The notes below the pieces were generated by a model. The model searched no databases, was not told where the DNA came from, and saw only the letters and a program-made list of their open reading frames with translations. Shown piece by piece: positions 1 through 8,600 of a DNA stretch of 23,058 bases. The first letter of the stretch is position 1. Each line of letters begins with the position of its first letter. The position numbers and the translations under genes were made by a program. Source of the DNA: Candidatus Iainarchaeum sp. (GTDB lineage Archaea > Iainarchaeota > Iainarchaeia > Iainarchaeales > DTGL01); contig JAGHBI010000075.1 in assembly GCA_021161055.1 (NCBI GenBank), forward strand, positions 1 through 23,058, given 5' to 3'.

Positions 1-1137
1 GAAAAGAACCTCGAAGCGGCAAACAAGCTTTTGCTTGCGGATCCCACGGAAAGCGATGCAAACTGCATCTTTGCAGCTGTAAAGATGTATGATGAACTGA
101 AGGATAAGATCGATGGGCTTGAGGTCATAACAATAACAGGGTTTGGAAAGGCTGGCTTCAAATCCGACCAGAGGCTTAATGAACAGCTCGATATGCTTGA
201 AAAGAAGTATAGTATAAACGGATTCATCCTGGTAACTGACGGTGCAGAGGATGACCAAATTGTGCCGATACTTCAGTCTCGTGCGAGGATAATCTCCAAG
301 GAAATTGTGGTTATAAAGCAGGCTCAGCAGGTGGAGTCTATATATTACACTATAAAGGAGGCGCTTGAGGATCCTTATATTGCAAGGATTGTATTTGCAA
401 TCCCGGGAACAATAGTTTTGTTCTATGCGCTCACGCTTTTCCTGAATATTCAGAGCCTGTTCATACAGGGAGTTTCGTTCATAGTTGGCCTGTATCTTGT
501 TATGAAAGGGCTTGGGATAGAGCTAAAGCTTTCCAGAGTGTATAAGAGCACTCTGGATGCACTCTCGCCACAGAAGGCCTCTTTTCCATTCTATGTCGGG
601 AGTGTTTTTATATTCATATTTGGTATATATGCGTTCCTGCAGAATATATTCTTTGGAAGTGCCGAACTTACAATGGAACACTATATAAGCGCGCTTCAAT
701 CAACCTATCTTTTCTTCGCGCTTGTATTTATCTCGGTATGCTTCGCAAAGGCTCTTGACCATGTGCAGATGAAAAAGGCGTATTTGCTGAGGAAGGATTT
801 TCTGTATGCTGTTTCAGTAATCACGATATGGATAATAATCGATTCAGCAACGCTTGTGTTCCTGAGGGAAGCGGACCTTAACTTTTTCCTCTTCTCAATG
901 CTGGTATCGTTTGTGATAATTTTAATTGCATTCAAAGTTTCGGATAGCATAGATCTCACCAAAAAGGCAACAGAGCTTTTGCTGGGGCTCCCTGTGTATG
1001 ATATAGCGGGCAGATGGCTTGGCAGAATAGTTGAGGTGGATAAGAGAAGAAACGCTATTGTATTTGCAAAAAGCGATAACGAACAGCAGCGTTCGCAGAA
1101 ATTCAGGCTTGTTGATGGTAAAGTGCTCGTAATCTAA
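1..1137 (+). CDS. DUF373 family membrane protein (5' partial)
   Basis: The reading frame is open from base 1, so the true start lies before the window; a TTG at 31 is only the first start-like codon. The visible 378 residues begin in the conserved part of the DUF373 family (NLEAANKLLLADPTESDAN). They continue with the family's soluble domain, including the DGAEDD segment and the SRARI stretch near residues 80-97. About six hydrophobic membrane segments follow from roughly residue 127 to 312. The last ~50 residues (PVYDIAGRWLGRIVEVDKR... KFRLVDGKVLVI) look like a small beta-barrel of the PRC-barrel kind; this is my inference from the pattern. The function of DUF373 proteins is not known. The gene is followed 13 bases later by nob1 on the same strand, so co-transcription is likely. 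Confidence 0.88.
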   Translation, partial: EKNLEAANKLLLADPTESDANCIFAAVKMYDELKDKIDGLEVITITGFGKAGFKSDQRLNEQLDMLEKKYSINGFILVTDGAEDDQIVPILQSRARIISKEIVVIKQAQQVESIYYTIKEALEDPYIARIVFAIPGTIVLFYALTLFLNIQSLFIQGVSFIVGLYLVMKGLGIELKLSRVYKSTLDALSPQKASFPFYVGSVFIFIFGIYAFLQNIFFGSAELTMEHYISALQSTYLFFALVFISVCFAKALDHVQMKKAYLLRKDFLYAVSVITIWIIIDSATLVFLREADLNFFLFSMLVSFVIILIAFKVSDSIDLTKKATELLLGLPVYDIAGRWLGRIVEVDKRRNAIVFAKSDNEQQRSQKFRLVDGKVLVI

Positions 1138-1150
1138 ATCTGTGATTTTT

Positions 1151-1672
1151 ATGCTCTATCTGCTCGATGCCTCTGCAATACTAAACAACCCAAGGTTCTC
1201 GTTTGATGAGAGGCATAGCTATGCCTGCACTCTGGAAATTCTTGAAGAGCTGAAAAGCTTTGAAACAAGGACACTTGCAGAGAATGCGCTCAAACGAAAA
1301 TTGTTGCGTGTTTACAGACCCAGGCACAAATACTGGAAAAATGCTGAGAAGATTGTTTCGCAAAAAGGCTTTACGCGAATGAGCAAGGCGGATATCAGCG
1401 TGCTTGCATTAGCGATGCAATTTAAAGAGGAGGGAAAAGAATTTGTTGTGCTTACAGATGACTATTCGATTCAGAACTTTCTTACAATGCTTGGCATAGC
1501 CTTTTCGCCAATCATTCAGGGCAAGATAAAGCAGACAATTGCATTTATCAAGTATTGCCCCGCATGTTTAAGAGAATTCCACAAGTCTTGTGCTCCAAGA
1601 GAATGCCCGGATTGTGGCATCGAGCTAAAAACAAAACGTGTTGTGGAAAAGAGCGGGAAAAGAGTTAGCTAG
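1151..1672 (+). CDS. nob1: rRNA maturation endonuclease Nob1 (PIN domain plus zinc ribbon)
   Basis: Nob1 makes the final 3'-end cut of small-subunit rRNA in archaea and eukaryotes. The 173-residue protein has an N-terminal PIN nuclease domain with the expected acidic residues: D6 in YLLDASAIL, E32/E33, D81 in SKADISVLALA and D103/D104 in LTDDYS. A C-terminal zinc ribbon has CxxC pairs at C136/C139 and C152/C155. This order and length match archaeal Nob1. The ATG at 1151 is chosen because GTGAT, complementary to the 16S 3' end, lies 5 bases before it; a GTG at 1142 in the same frame lies inside that Shine-Dalgarno and is less likely. The stop at 1670-1672 directly abuts the stop of the convergent gene. 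Confidence 0.93.
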   Translation: MLYLLDASAILNNPRFSFDERHSYACTLEILEELKSFETRTLAENALKRKLLRVYRPRHKYWKNAEKIVSQKGFTRMSKADISVLALAMQFKEEGKEFVVLTDDYSIQNFLTMLGIAFSPIIQGKIKQTIAFIKYCPACLREFHKSCAPRECPDCGIELKTKRVVEKSGKRVS

Positions 1673-2467
1673 CTACTGTTCTATCGGAGTGAACTCTGTG
1701 TTGCTGATAACAAACCCTGTGATTTTAGAAGCAATCCTTTTTCTGGCGAGGTAAATAATAAATGCAATAACCGCAAGCACGGCAAGGAAAATGAAAAGCG
1801 TTGTTCTATCAGACCCTTCAACAAATTGCTTTATCGCTAGCGAAATGCTGAACTGCGGAGCAATCGCCTTCCAGGAGATGTAGCGGAAGCTGAAGCTTCC
1901 AACAGCTAAAAAGCCTCGCAGCCTGATCCTCGGCCTTGGTCCTTTTTCAATGGTTGCATAGTTGAAAAGTTCACCTTCCTCAATCACCGTGCTTTCAGGC
2001 GGCAGCACAAACGTTATGAATGTGTTCTCGGGAATTACATAATCGCTTCCCTGAATGAACGGGCTGAATGCCCATTTATTTGTTTCATATATTATCATCC
2101 TGCTCCTTTCATCTATCGGCCTGACTATCTTGTTCTTCAATTCATAAGCAATTTCCAGATAGTAATCCCTAACAGTGACAAAAGATATTGAAAGGCTTTT
2201 TAGCTTTTCCTTATTTCCAATGTGTATTGTGAATGCTGGATTGAATCTGCTCCATTCATCTATATCTGTGCCTAATTCTGTCTTTTTCTGTGCAAACTCC
2301 TCGATGTCACGCTGTGTCTTGAACGCTATATAAAAGCGCTCCGTTATCTTTGCATTACCTTCTTTATCAATCTCAACAGTTATATAATGGTCGCCAAGCG
2401 AATAGCGCAGAGCGTAAACAGGAAACGAAAAAAGCAGAATGAAGAGTAGAATAAAAGCACGCCTCAT
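1673..2467 (-). CDS. Secreted or membrane-anchored protein of unknown function
   Basis: The 264-residue product has a clear signal peptide (MRRAFILLFILLFSFPVYA, about residues 1-19). An extracytoplasmic part of about 200 residues with beta-strand-like alternation follows (YITVEIDKEGNAKITERFYI near the start). One membrane helix lies at about residues 224-241 (TLFIFLAVLAVIAFIIYLA), followed by a short basic cytoplasmic tail. The topology is type I. The N-terminal strand pattern 'Y-x-V-x-I-D-x-x-G-x-A-x-I-T-E' resembles the beginnings of DUF2207-like membrane proteins, but I cannot assign the family. Its promoter faces the MBL-hydrolase gene across 2468-2602. A TATA-like box 23-31 bases before the ATG suggests a leaderless mRNA. 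Confidence 0.8.
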   Translation of the reverse strand: MRRAFILLFILLFSFPVYALRYSLGDHYITVEIDKEGNAKITERFYIAFKTQRDIEEFAQKKTELGTDIDEWSRFNPAFTIHIGNKEKLKSLSISFVTVRDYYLEIAYELKNKIVRPIDERSRMIIYETNKWAFSPFIQGSDYVIPENTFITFVLPPESTVIEEGELFNYATIEKGPRPRIRLRGFLAVGSFSFRYISWKAIAPQFSISLAIKQFVEGSDRTTLFIFLAVLAVIAFIIYLARKRIASKITGFVISNTEFTPIEQ

Positions 2468-2488
2468 ACAACAACCCCATTTCGCACT

Positions 2489-2499
2489 ATATATTTAAG
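2489..2499 (-). promoter_or_regulatory. TATA-like box for the 264-residue membrane protein
   Basis: On the minus strand this reads CTTAAATATAT. It lies about 22-32 bases before the ATG at 2467, so transcription would start at or very near the start codon (leaderless). Position and base composition fit an archaeal TATA box; no experimental support is available. Confidence 0.55.
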
Positions 2500-2511
2500 C
2501 GCTGAATAAAT

Positions 2512-2524
2512 AAATTCTTTTCTA
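2512..2524 (+). repeat. 13-bp direct repeat, copy 1 (possible operator)
   Basis: AAATTCTTTTCTA is present here and again exactly at 2579-2591, both in the same divergent promoter region. This copy lies just upstream of the TATA box of the minus-strand gene. It overlaps a short near-palindrome (TTTTCT-ATT-AGAAAA, 2518-2532). It could be a regulator binding site; A/T-rich chance repetition is the alternative. Confidence 0.45.
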
Positions 2525-2566
2525 TTAGAAAACAGGGGCTAAAAGCTATTATTTGGCGTTTTCTAA
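2525..2566. repeat. 9-bp inverted repeat in divergent promoter region
   Basis: TTAGAAAAC at 2525-2533 is perfectly complementary in reverse to GTTTTCTAA at 2558-2566, with a 24-base spacer. The arm centres are 33 bases apart, close to three helical turns. It sits between the two outward-facing TATA-like boxes, so it may be an operator shared by both genes. It is not followed by a T-run, so a terminator is unlikely. Confidence 0.4.
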
Positions 2567-2573
2567 AATCATC

Positions 2574-2582
2574 ATTTAAAAT
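2574..2582 (+). promoter_or_regulatory. TATA-like box for the MBL-fold hydrolase
   Basis: ATTTAAAAT lies 21-29 bases before the ATG at 2603, the usual archaeal spacing for a transcript beginning at or next to the start codon. No Shine-Dalgarno precedes this ATG, which agrees with leaderless initiation. Confidence 0.55.
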
Positions 2583-2591
2583 TCTTTTCTA
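2579..2591 (+). repeat. 13-bp direct repeat, copy 2 (possible operator)
   Basis: This is an exact copy of the 13 bases at 2512-2524. It overlaps the end of the TATA-like box and lies just before the expected transcription start of the hydrolase gene. A bound repressor there would block transcription-factor or polymerase binding. Confidence 0.45.
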
Positions 2592-2602
2592 CCAATATAA
2601 TT

Positions 2603-3295
2603 ATGATAGGGATGGCTAAGCTACAATTTTTGCATCATTCTTTTTTCAAGCTTATCCTGCCTGAATGCACCCTTCTTATGGACCCCTTTGTGAACATCCC
2701 TTCCAATGTGCACGTTAAGCCAAGAACGCGGTGCCCTGCTTCGAAGAGAAGCTTCAGGGATGTTAATCTCATACTTGTTTCGCACGAGCACTTCGACCAT
2801 TTCGACAGGAAGCTCATAGAGGATATTGTAAAGGCAAGCAACGCCACAGTTGTTGCCTATGATAACGTACTTGCTCAGTTGAATATAAAGCGTTCCAATA
2901 AGGTTCCGATAAGTGCAAACAAAAAACTGAATCTGAAAGGCGTTTCAATAGAGGCCTTTCATGTGCACCATCCAACCTCATTTTATCCATTGGGTTTCAA
3001 AATAGTGTCAAATGGCCTCTCGCTTATTCACACAGGCGATACATTCCTTATGGACTCTTTCAGCAAGCTCAAAGCAGATGTGCTGCTTGTTCCGATAGGC
3101 GGAACAATGACAATGGATATTACGGATGCCGTTAAGGTTGTTAAAAATGTGCAGCCGAAGGTTGCAATTCCCATGCATTACAATACGTTTGATATTATAA
3201 AGGCTTCGCCACAGGAGTTCAGGGAAAAGCTCGAGGACAGCGTACTGGAAACCAGACCTGCAATACTCAAACCGGGAAAGAGCATAAGGCTTTAG
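2603..3295 (+). CDS. UPF0173/UlaG-like metal-dependent hydrolase (metallo-beta-lactamase fold)
   Basis: The 230-residue protein has the metallo-beta-lactamase signature HEHFDH at residues 61-66. Further likely metal ligands are a histidine cluster at 120-123 (HVHHP), D146 in HTGDT and H192 in PMHYNTF. The order and size match the UPF0173/UlaG-like branch (about 225-230 residues). The family is a two-metal hydrolase fold; the substrate of archaeal members is not established. The start is taken as the ATG at 2603 because a TATA-like box sits 21-29 bases before it; a second ATG at 2612 is possible. The last four bases overlap the end of the convergent nucleotidyltransferase gene. The upstream repeats suggest regulated expression. 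Confidence 0.88.
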   Translation: MIGMAKLQFLHHSFFKLILPECTLLMDPFVNIPSNVHVKPRTRCPASKRSFRDVNLILVSHEHFDHFDRKLIEDIVKASNATVVAYDNVLAQLNIKRSNKVPISANKKLNLKGVSIEAFHVHHPTSFYPLGFKIVSNGLSLIHTGDTFLMDSFSKLKADVLLVPIGGTMTMDITDAVKVVKNVQPKVAIPMHYNTFDIIKASPQEFREKLEDSVLETRPAILKPGKSIRL

Positions 3296-3981
3296 GCCTT
3301 TTCAGCGTTTTCAAGGTCCTGAATAGTGCCTATATCGAGAACCTTTTGTTTCATTATAATGTAGCGAAGCTCGTTTTTTTCAGCGAGTTTTTTCAATGCA
3401 TCTGTAAGTTCATACTCATTGCGCGCTTTGTTTCTTTTGAGCTTTGAAAGAAGTTCGAATATGCTTGAATCGAATTTATAGAGGCCTGCATTTACAAGTG
3501 CTTCTTTGATTCCTTTTGGTTTCTCAACTATGGAAACTATCTTGTTGTGTTTTACTTCGATAACGCCGAAGCGCTCGGCATTCTTCTCTAAACGTAAAGC
3601 AACCACTGCTTTGCCTTCAGCATTAATCAGCCTTCTTATATCAGCGCTTTTTGCAATCACATCGCCGTGGCATGCGATGAACTGCTTTTCACTTTTTGCA
3701 ACATCCCTCGCCTGAAGCAAGGCATGGGCTGTCCCTAATGCTCTTTTCTGCTCCACATAGGTTATTGGCAATCCGGCAAAGCTCTTGCCAAAGTATTCAA
3801 TTATTTTTTCCTTCTTATAACCAACAACAATCACCAGCTTTTCAATGCCTGCATCTCTAAGCTCTAAGAGGATCCATTCCAGCAGGGGCTTGCCTTTAAG
3901 TTTAACCATGGCCTTTGGAATCTCCTTTGTGAGCGGAAGCATTCTAACTCCTTTTCCGCCGGCAAGAATAACTGCGAGCAT
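3292..3981 (-). CDS. Sugar-phosphate nucleotidyltransferase
   Basis: The 229-residue protein begins with the NTP-binding signature of the sugar nucleotidyltransferase fold: LAVILAGGKGVRMLPLT followed by PKAMVKLKGKPLLEW. Further family marks are ALGTAHALL, the metal-binding aspartate in ACHGDVI, RFGVIEV and the EKP motif near residue 150. Enzymes of this group join a sugar-1-phosphate to an NTP to give an NDP-sugar for glycosylation or envelope building. There is no C-terminal left-handed beta-helix, so it is not a full GlmU-type bifunctional enzyme; the exact sugar and nucleotide cannot be read from the sequence. It is the second gene of an operon with rnz: its AGGTGC ribosome site overlaps the rnz stop, 8 bases before this ATG. 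Confidence 0.87.
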   Translation of the reverse strand: MLAVILAGGKGVRMLPLTKEIPKAMVKLKGKPLLEWILLELRDAGIEKLVIVVGYKKEKIIEYFGKSFAGLPITYVEQKRALGTAHALLQARDVAKSEKQFIACHGDVIAKSADIRRLINAEGKAVVALRLEKNAERFGVIEVKHNKIVSIVEKPKGIKEALVNAGLYKFDSSIFELLSKLKRNKARNEYELTDALKKLAEKNELRYIIMKQKVLDIGTIQDLENAEKA

Positions 3982-3989
3982 TGCAGCAC

Positions 3990-4925
3990 CTAAACAATCC
4001 TTTCCTCAGGGTTCATTGGCAGTGTTATCTTTAGCAGGTCCTTTCCAATATAGGTGTTTGGGAAAACCTCGCGAGCCTCATTGAGCAGAGCTTCTAGATT
4101 TTCATAGCGTGTTGAGAAATGCGTCAGGTAAAGCTTCTTGCAGCGTGCCTTTTTTGCTATTTCTGCAGCCTCGCGGGCAGTGGAGTGGAACGTTTCTATC
4201 GCTCTATCAATAAGGTCGCTTGTGAATACAGCTTCATGGATCAGAATATCGCTCTCCTTTATATACTCCACATACGAATCGCTCGCTCGTGTATCAAGCA
4301 CTATGCTTACCTTTCTTCCGCGCCTGCCCTTGCTGTAATCCATAACATCAGCAGGTTTCACAATCTTTTTTCCAACCTTCACAGCCTTGCCGCTTTGCAA
4401 CTTCGCAAACAGCGGACCCACAGGCACACCTAAAGCAATTGCCCTTTCCCGAATAAATTTGCCGAGTTTATCCTTTTCCTTGAATGAAAAGCCAAAGCAG
4501 GCAGTATTGTGCTTCAGGGGGAAAGCATTTATGCTGAAACCCTCTTCTTTGAGCACTGTGCCTTTCTTCAGTTCAATGCAGTTTATTTCGAAATCTGGCC
4601 TTATGCCAGCAATTTTCAATGCAAGCTCAACCCGAGCCTCTATACCGCGAGGTCCATATATGGCTAGCGGCACATCGCGTTCATACATATTCATCGTTGC
4701 AAGCAGACCAGGAAGGCCTAAAAAATGATCCGCATGGAAATGGCTGAAGAATATCGCATCTATTTTCATATAGCTGATACCTGCTTTCATCATCTGCTGC
4801 TGCGTGCCTTCAGCACAATCGAACAGAAACACCTTTCCATGGAATTGCAATGCGATGCTTGTGAGGTTCCTCTCTTTTGTTGGCGCTGAACAGCCCGAGC
4901 CGAGGAAAAAAAGCCTGAGTTCCAT
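3990..4925 (-). CDS. rnz: Ribonuclease Z (tRNA 3' processing)
   Basis: RNase Z cuts the 3' trailer from precursor tRNAs before CCA addition. The 311-residue length matches archaeal and bacterial short RNase Z. Visible signature residues are HFHADH at 62-67, H139 in PLKHNT, D211 in VLDTR, the HEA segment at 230, H247 in HSTAREAA and H269 in THFSTRY. The N-terminus (LRLFFLGSGCSAPT) and the FDCAEGTQQQ segment are typical of the family. The start ATG at 4925 has a TATA-like box 23-30 bases upstream and no clear Shine-Dalgarno, so the mRNA is probably leaderless. The nucleotidyltransferase follows in the same transcript. Confidence 0.95.
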   Translation of the reverse strand: MELRLFFLGSGCSAPTKERNLTSIALQFHGKVFLFDCAEGTQQQMMKAGISYMKIDAIFFSHFHADHFLGLPGLLATMNMYERDVPLAIYGPRGIEARVELALKIAGIRPDFEINCIELKKGTVLKEEGFSINAFPLKHNTACFGFSFKEKDKLGKFIRERAIALGVPVGPLFAKLQSGKAVKVGKKIVKPADVMDYSKGRRGRKVSIVLDTRASDSYVEYIKESDILIHEAVFTSDLIDRAIETFHSTAREAAEIAKKARCKKLYLTHFSTRYENLEALLNEAREVFPNTYIGKDLLKITLPMNPEERIV

Positions 4926-4947
4926 AAATTTTTATTAAAACAAAAGG

Positions 4948-4955
4948 TTTATTAA
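4948..4955 (-). promoter_or_regulatory. TATA-like box for rnz
   Basis: On the minus strand this reads TTAATAAA, 23-30 bases before the rnz ATG at 4925, the same geometry as at other first genes in this window. Confidence 0.5.
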
Positions 4956-4963
4956 CTCCATTT

Positions 4964-4975
4964 TACATATAATAA
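4964..4975 (+). promoter_or_regulatory. TATA-like box for the basic HEAT-like protein gene
   Basis: TACATATAATAA lies 23-34 bases before the ATG at 4998. A GGTG at 4989-4992 could serve as a weak ribosome site if a short leader is made. Confidence 0.45.
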
Positions 4976-4997
4976 GAAAAAGCTTAATGGTGTTTGG

Positions 4998-5573
4998 ATG
5001 AAAGGCTTTAGAAGAGTTTTAAAACGTAAATCTTATACAAAAAGAAGGAAGCCTTCAGGTATCGCTGCAATAGAAAGGCGTGTTGCCTCAGGAAAAGTGC
5101 CTATTGAAAGGTTTGCAGAATTACTGGCTTTTATGTCATCAAGAGCAGCGAGAGAAAAACTGGTTGGAATATTTCTGAATAAAAAGCCCTATGGGCTCCA
5201 GCTTAATGCCAGAGCAAAGGTGGATATTCTGAACAGGGTTATGAAAAAAAACCCTGCTGAAGCGATTCGCATAGCCAGAATGCTTATTCAGAGGCCTGAT
5301 GTGCCCGTAACGCTAAGAAAGGCATCTGTGCGCGTGCTCACGAGGGATAAAGGCACTTATGCAGCACCGATACTCATAAGCGTGCTCGCAGATAGAATGC
5401 AACCCCTCTCAATCCGAATAGAATGCGCAAATGCACTGGTCACATGGCCCTCATGGCGCTTAAGAAGATTGCTACTAAAACTTGCCAGAAACCCCAGGGA
5501 GGATATCAGGCTTAGGAACGTATGCCTGAAAGCTCACAATGCACTTCTTGCAAAAAAGGTAATGCGAAGGTAA
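4998..5573 (+). CDS. Small basic HEAT-repeat-like protein of unknown function
   Basis: The 191-residue protein is very rich in Arg and Lys and has no signal peptide or membrane helix. The N-terminal ~25 residues are strongly basic (MKGFRRVLKRKSYTKRRK). The rest appears to be paired alpha helices in a HEAT/ARM-like pattern, such as VPVTLRKASVRVL, LSIRIECANALVTW and EDIRLRNVCLKAHNALL, each with the spacing of short helical repeats. I do not recognise a named family. The basic charge suggests binding to RNA, DNA or the ribosome (inference). It is divergently transcribed from rnz across 72 bases and ends 86 bases before lonB. Confidence 0.75.
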   Translation: MKGFRRVLKRKSYTKRRKPSGIAAIERRVASGKVPIERFAELLAFMSSRAAREKLVGIFLNKKPYGLQLNARAKVDILNRVMKKNPAEAIRIARMLIQRPDVPVTLRKASVRVLTRDKGTYAAPILISVLADRMQPLSIRIECANALVTWPSWRLRRLLLKLARNPREDIRLRNVCLKAHNALLAKKVMRR

Positions 5574-5610
5574 TATTTTCGTAAAGTGCAGTATTTGCTG
5601 GCATCTGTTT

Positions 5611-5619
5611 TTTAAATAA
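5611..5619 (+). promoter_or_regulatory. TATA-like box for lonB
   Basis: TTTAAATAA lies 41-49 bases before the lonB ATG at 5660. It predicts a start of transcription near 5640 and a leader of about 20 bases that contains the ribosome site. A T-run at 5608-5613 just before it may also end transcription of the upstream gene. Confidence 0.5.
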
Positions 5620-5644
5620 ATGCGAATTAGTTTTATATGGCGAT

Positions 5645-5651
5645 AAGGTGA
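5645..5651 (+). promoter_or_regulatory. Ribosome binding site deciding the lonB start
   Basis: AAGGTGA lies 8 bases before the ATG at 5660. Because this sequence contains the in-frame GTG at 5648, that GTG is more likely part of the ribosome site than the start codon. Confidence 0.6.
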
Positions 5652-5659
5652 GCGGCATA

Positions 5660-8600
5660 ATGAAGGACATTCCTAAAGACTTCAAGACAACAGCTGAAAT
5701 TGAAGTGCCGGAAAGGCTTATTGATCAGGTCATAGGGCAGGATAGAGCGGTTGAAATCATAAGAAAGGCAGCTGTTCAGAGAAGGAATGTTCTGCTCATT
5801 GGAATGCCCGGCACGGGCAAAAGCATGCTCGCGCAGGCAATGGCTGAAATAATGCCTGTTGAAAGGCTTGAGGATATTCTTGTGTACCCTAATCCTCTCG
5901 ACCCAAACAATCCAAAAATAAGGGTTGTGCCTGCAGGCGAAGGTAAAAAGATTGTTAATGAGGCACGCTTAGAAGCGATGCGCGAGAATCAATCATTGCG
6001 CATGGCGGCGATGATAATTCCCTTGCTGTGGTTTGTTTTTACCTTTGCTGTGTGGCGTTTGCACTGGATTTCGGATGTTGTGTATGCGGCTACAATTATT
6101 CTCGGAGGCTTTCTCTTAGTGGCATCGGCATTGAGCACACAGGTAAAAACAAGAGAATCCATAAAGACACCAAAACTGCTGGTAGATAACGCCGGCAGAA
6201 AGACCGCTCCATTCATAGAAGCAACGGGTGCAAAAGCAGGAGCTCTGCTAGGCGATGTAAGGCATGATCCGTTGCAGTGCATCCTTCCAGAAGAGCTTAT
6301 TACTTTGCCCACGGGGAAACAGGTCAGGGCAGCAGAACTTATAGAACCATTCTTTAAGAATGAAAAAAATACTGAAATCGAGCTAAAGCCAGAGCAGAGA
6401 TTTGAGGTTTTGAGTGGCGACTATGATAGATTCCACTATGCACCAGCAAAGGTTTTGAGAGTATTCAAGCGTGAGTATGAGGGAGAGATAATAGAGATAA
6501 AAACACGCAGAGGTTTATCGCTGAGAGTAACCCCAAACCATCCAATCGCAATCTTCAAAACCAATGGAAAAATCGACTTTGTTGAGGCTTCAATGGTTGA
6601 GAGCGGACAGTATTCTATTGTTCCAGAACGCCTGCCCATAATTGTTGGAGAAACTCTCCCAAAAGAGAAGATTATATTGCTTGCAGATATTTTAGCGGAT
6701 GGGCACATTGGCAAGAGGAGCGTACAGTTCAAGCTCAGAAAAAGCTTTAAGATCACAAAGATAGAAAAAGATATCAAAAAAGCGCGCCTGAAGTTTACCA
6801 AGCGAAAAAGAGGTAAAAACTTTATTATCACAATAAACTCCGCAAACCTTGTCAAATGGCTCTACACCATTGGTGCTATCTCAGGCAATGGAAAGCGCAT
6901 TCCTTCCCTGCTCTTTGAGCAGCCAAAAGAAAATATAGAACTGTTTTTAGCTCATTACCTCTGCCTGGATGGATATGTAAACAGAAATGGCCAATTTGAG
7001 CTTCTTTCCAAGGAAATGATACCTGAATTTATTGCGCTGCTTTTAAAGCTCGGGATAAAAGCCAACTACAGACCGAGAGTTGATAGGGGATTTAAAAGGG
7101 GAAACCTGCAACCCAGAATTATATTTCAGGATATAGAATTTGCAAAGATGTATTACAGGCTGACACAAAACCCGGTTCATATTAGGAACCTGAGTAGGTA
7201 TATAGAAAACACACGTAAAGGACATGTTACCTTTGCTGATATAATACCCTTAGACTTCAAGCTGCTTGAGAAAATAAGAATGAAGCTGGGGCTTTCAAAA
7301 GCGAAGGTCCATAAGGAGTATTATGCACTTAACCCGGAGCTTAAATCTGCCAAGAGGCCTACGAAGCCTTTCCTGAGAAAAATTATTGAAAGGTTCCTTG
7401 CTCTTGCGAATGATCCGCTGGTATTTGACCTACAGAGCATTGTCCAGGGAAGCTTTGCCTTTGATGAGATAGTGGAGGTGAAAAGGTGTTACTACAAAGG
7501 GCCTGTATACAATATGACAACCTCTTTAGGGACATATCTGGTTAATCTTGTCCTAACACACAATTCAGGCGGCCTAGGTACGCCTGCTCACCTGCGCGTG
7601 GAACCCGGCATGATTCATCGAACACATAAGGGGGTTCTTTTTATAGATGAGATCGCCTCCCTAACGCCACGATCACAGCAGGAATTGCTCACAGCGATGC
7701 AGGAGAAAAAGTATGCCATAACAGGGCAGAGTGAACTCAGCTCTGGCTCGATGGTCAGAACAGACCCTGTGCCATGCGACTTTGTGCTTGTGGCTGCCGG
7801 TAACTATGAGGATTTAACAAAGGTGCATCCTGCACTGCGTTCGCGAATAAGGGGCTATGGCTATGAAATATATCTCAATCTGGATATGCCGGATACGCCG
7901 GAAAATAGAGCAAAGCTTGTGAGGTTTGTTGCGCAGGAAGTGAAAAAGGATGGTAAGATTCCGCACTTTGACCGCGAAGCTGTTGAGGAAATAATCCTCG
8001 AAGCAAAGAAGAGAGCACAGCGCAAGAATCGCTTAACTTTGAGGCTTCGTGATTTAGGTGGCTTAATAAGGGCTGCTGGCGACATAGCGATAAGCAAGGG
8101 GAAGAAGGTTGTGAACAGAGAAGATGTTATAGAAGCAAAGCGCTCAGCATTAACGCTTGAACAGCAGATGATGGAAAAGCTTATAGAGTATCGCAAGGAC
8201 TACGAAGTATACATAACTAAGGGCGCTGCTATTGGCAGAGTAAATGGTTTGGCTGTAAGCCCGGATGGTTCCGCTGGCCTTGTTCTGCCGATAGAGGCTG
8301 AAATTGCGCCTGCTACCTCGCGAGCAGAAGGCAAAATAATTGCAACTGGAAAGCTCGGAGAAATTGCAAAGGAGGCTGTGCAGAACGTTTCTGCCATCAT
8401 AAAGAAAATAAGCGGTAAGGATATAAGCAGGCATGACCTGCATATACAGTTTTTGCAGACATATGAAGGCGTTGAGGGTGATTCTGCAAGCGTTAGCGTA
8501 GCCACAGCAGTAATCTCAGCACTGGAAAAAATACCGGTGAAGCAATCGCTAGCGATGACCGGTTCGCTTTCTGTGCGCGGAGAGGTGCTTCCTGTTGGCG

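Noticed and set aside
2468..2602. Possible tRNA or small RNA gene in the longest intergenic gap
   Set aside because: No cloverleaf, no C/D or H/ACA boxes and a strongly A/T-rich composition; the gap is explained by two promoters and the repeats.
5620..5646. Eight-codon upstream frame before lonB
   Set aside because: It starts before the predicted transcription start near 5640 and has no ribosome site, so it is probably not transcribed as a whole.
5648..5650. GTG as the lonB start
   Set aside because: It is part of the AAGGTGA ribosome site that serves the ATG at 5660.
6278..7564. A fusion domain or frameshifted second gene inside lonB
   Set aside because: Cys at the start, His-Asn at the end, Ser after it, TxxH and two LAGLIDADG motifs show that the insert is an intein, and its removal restores the normal LonB sequence.
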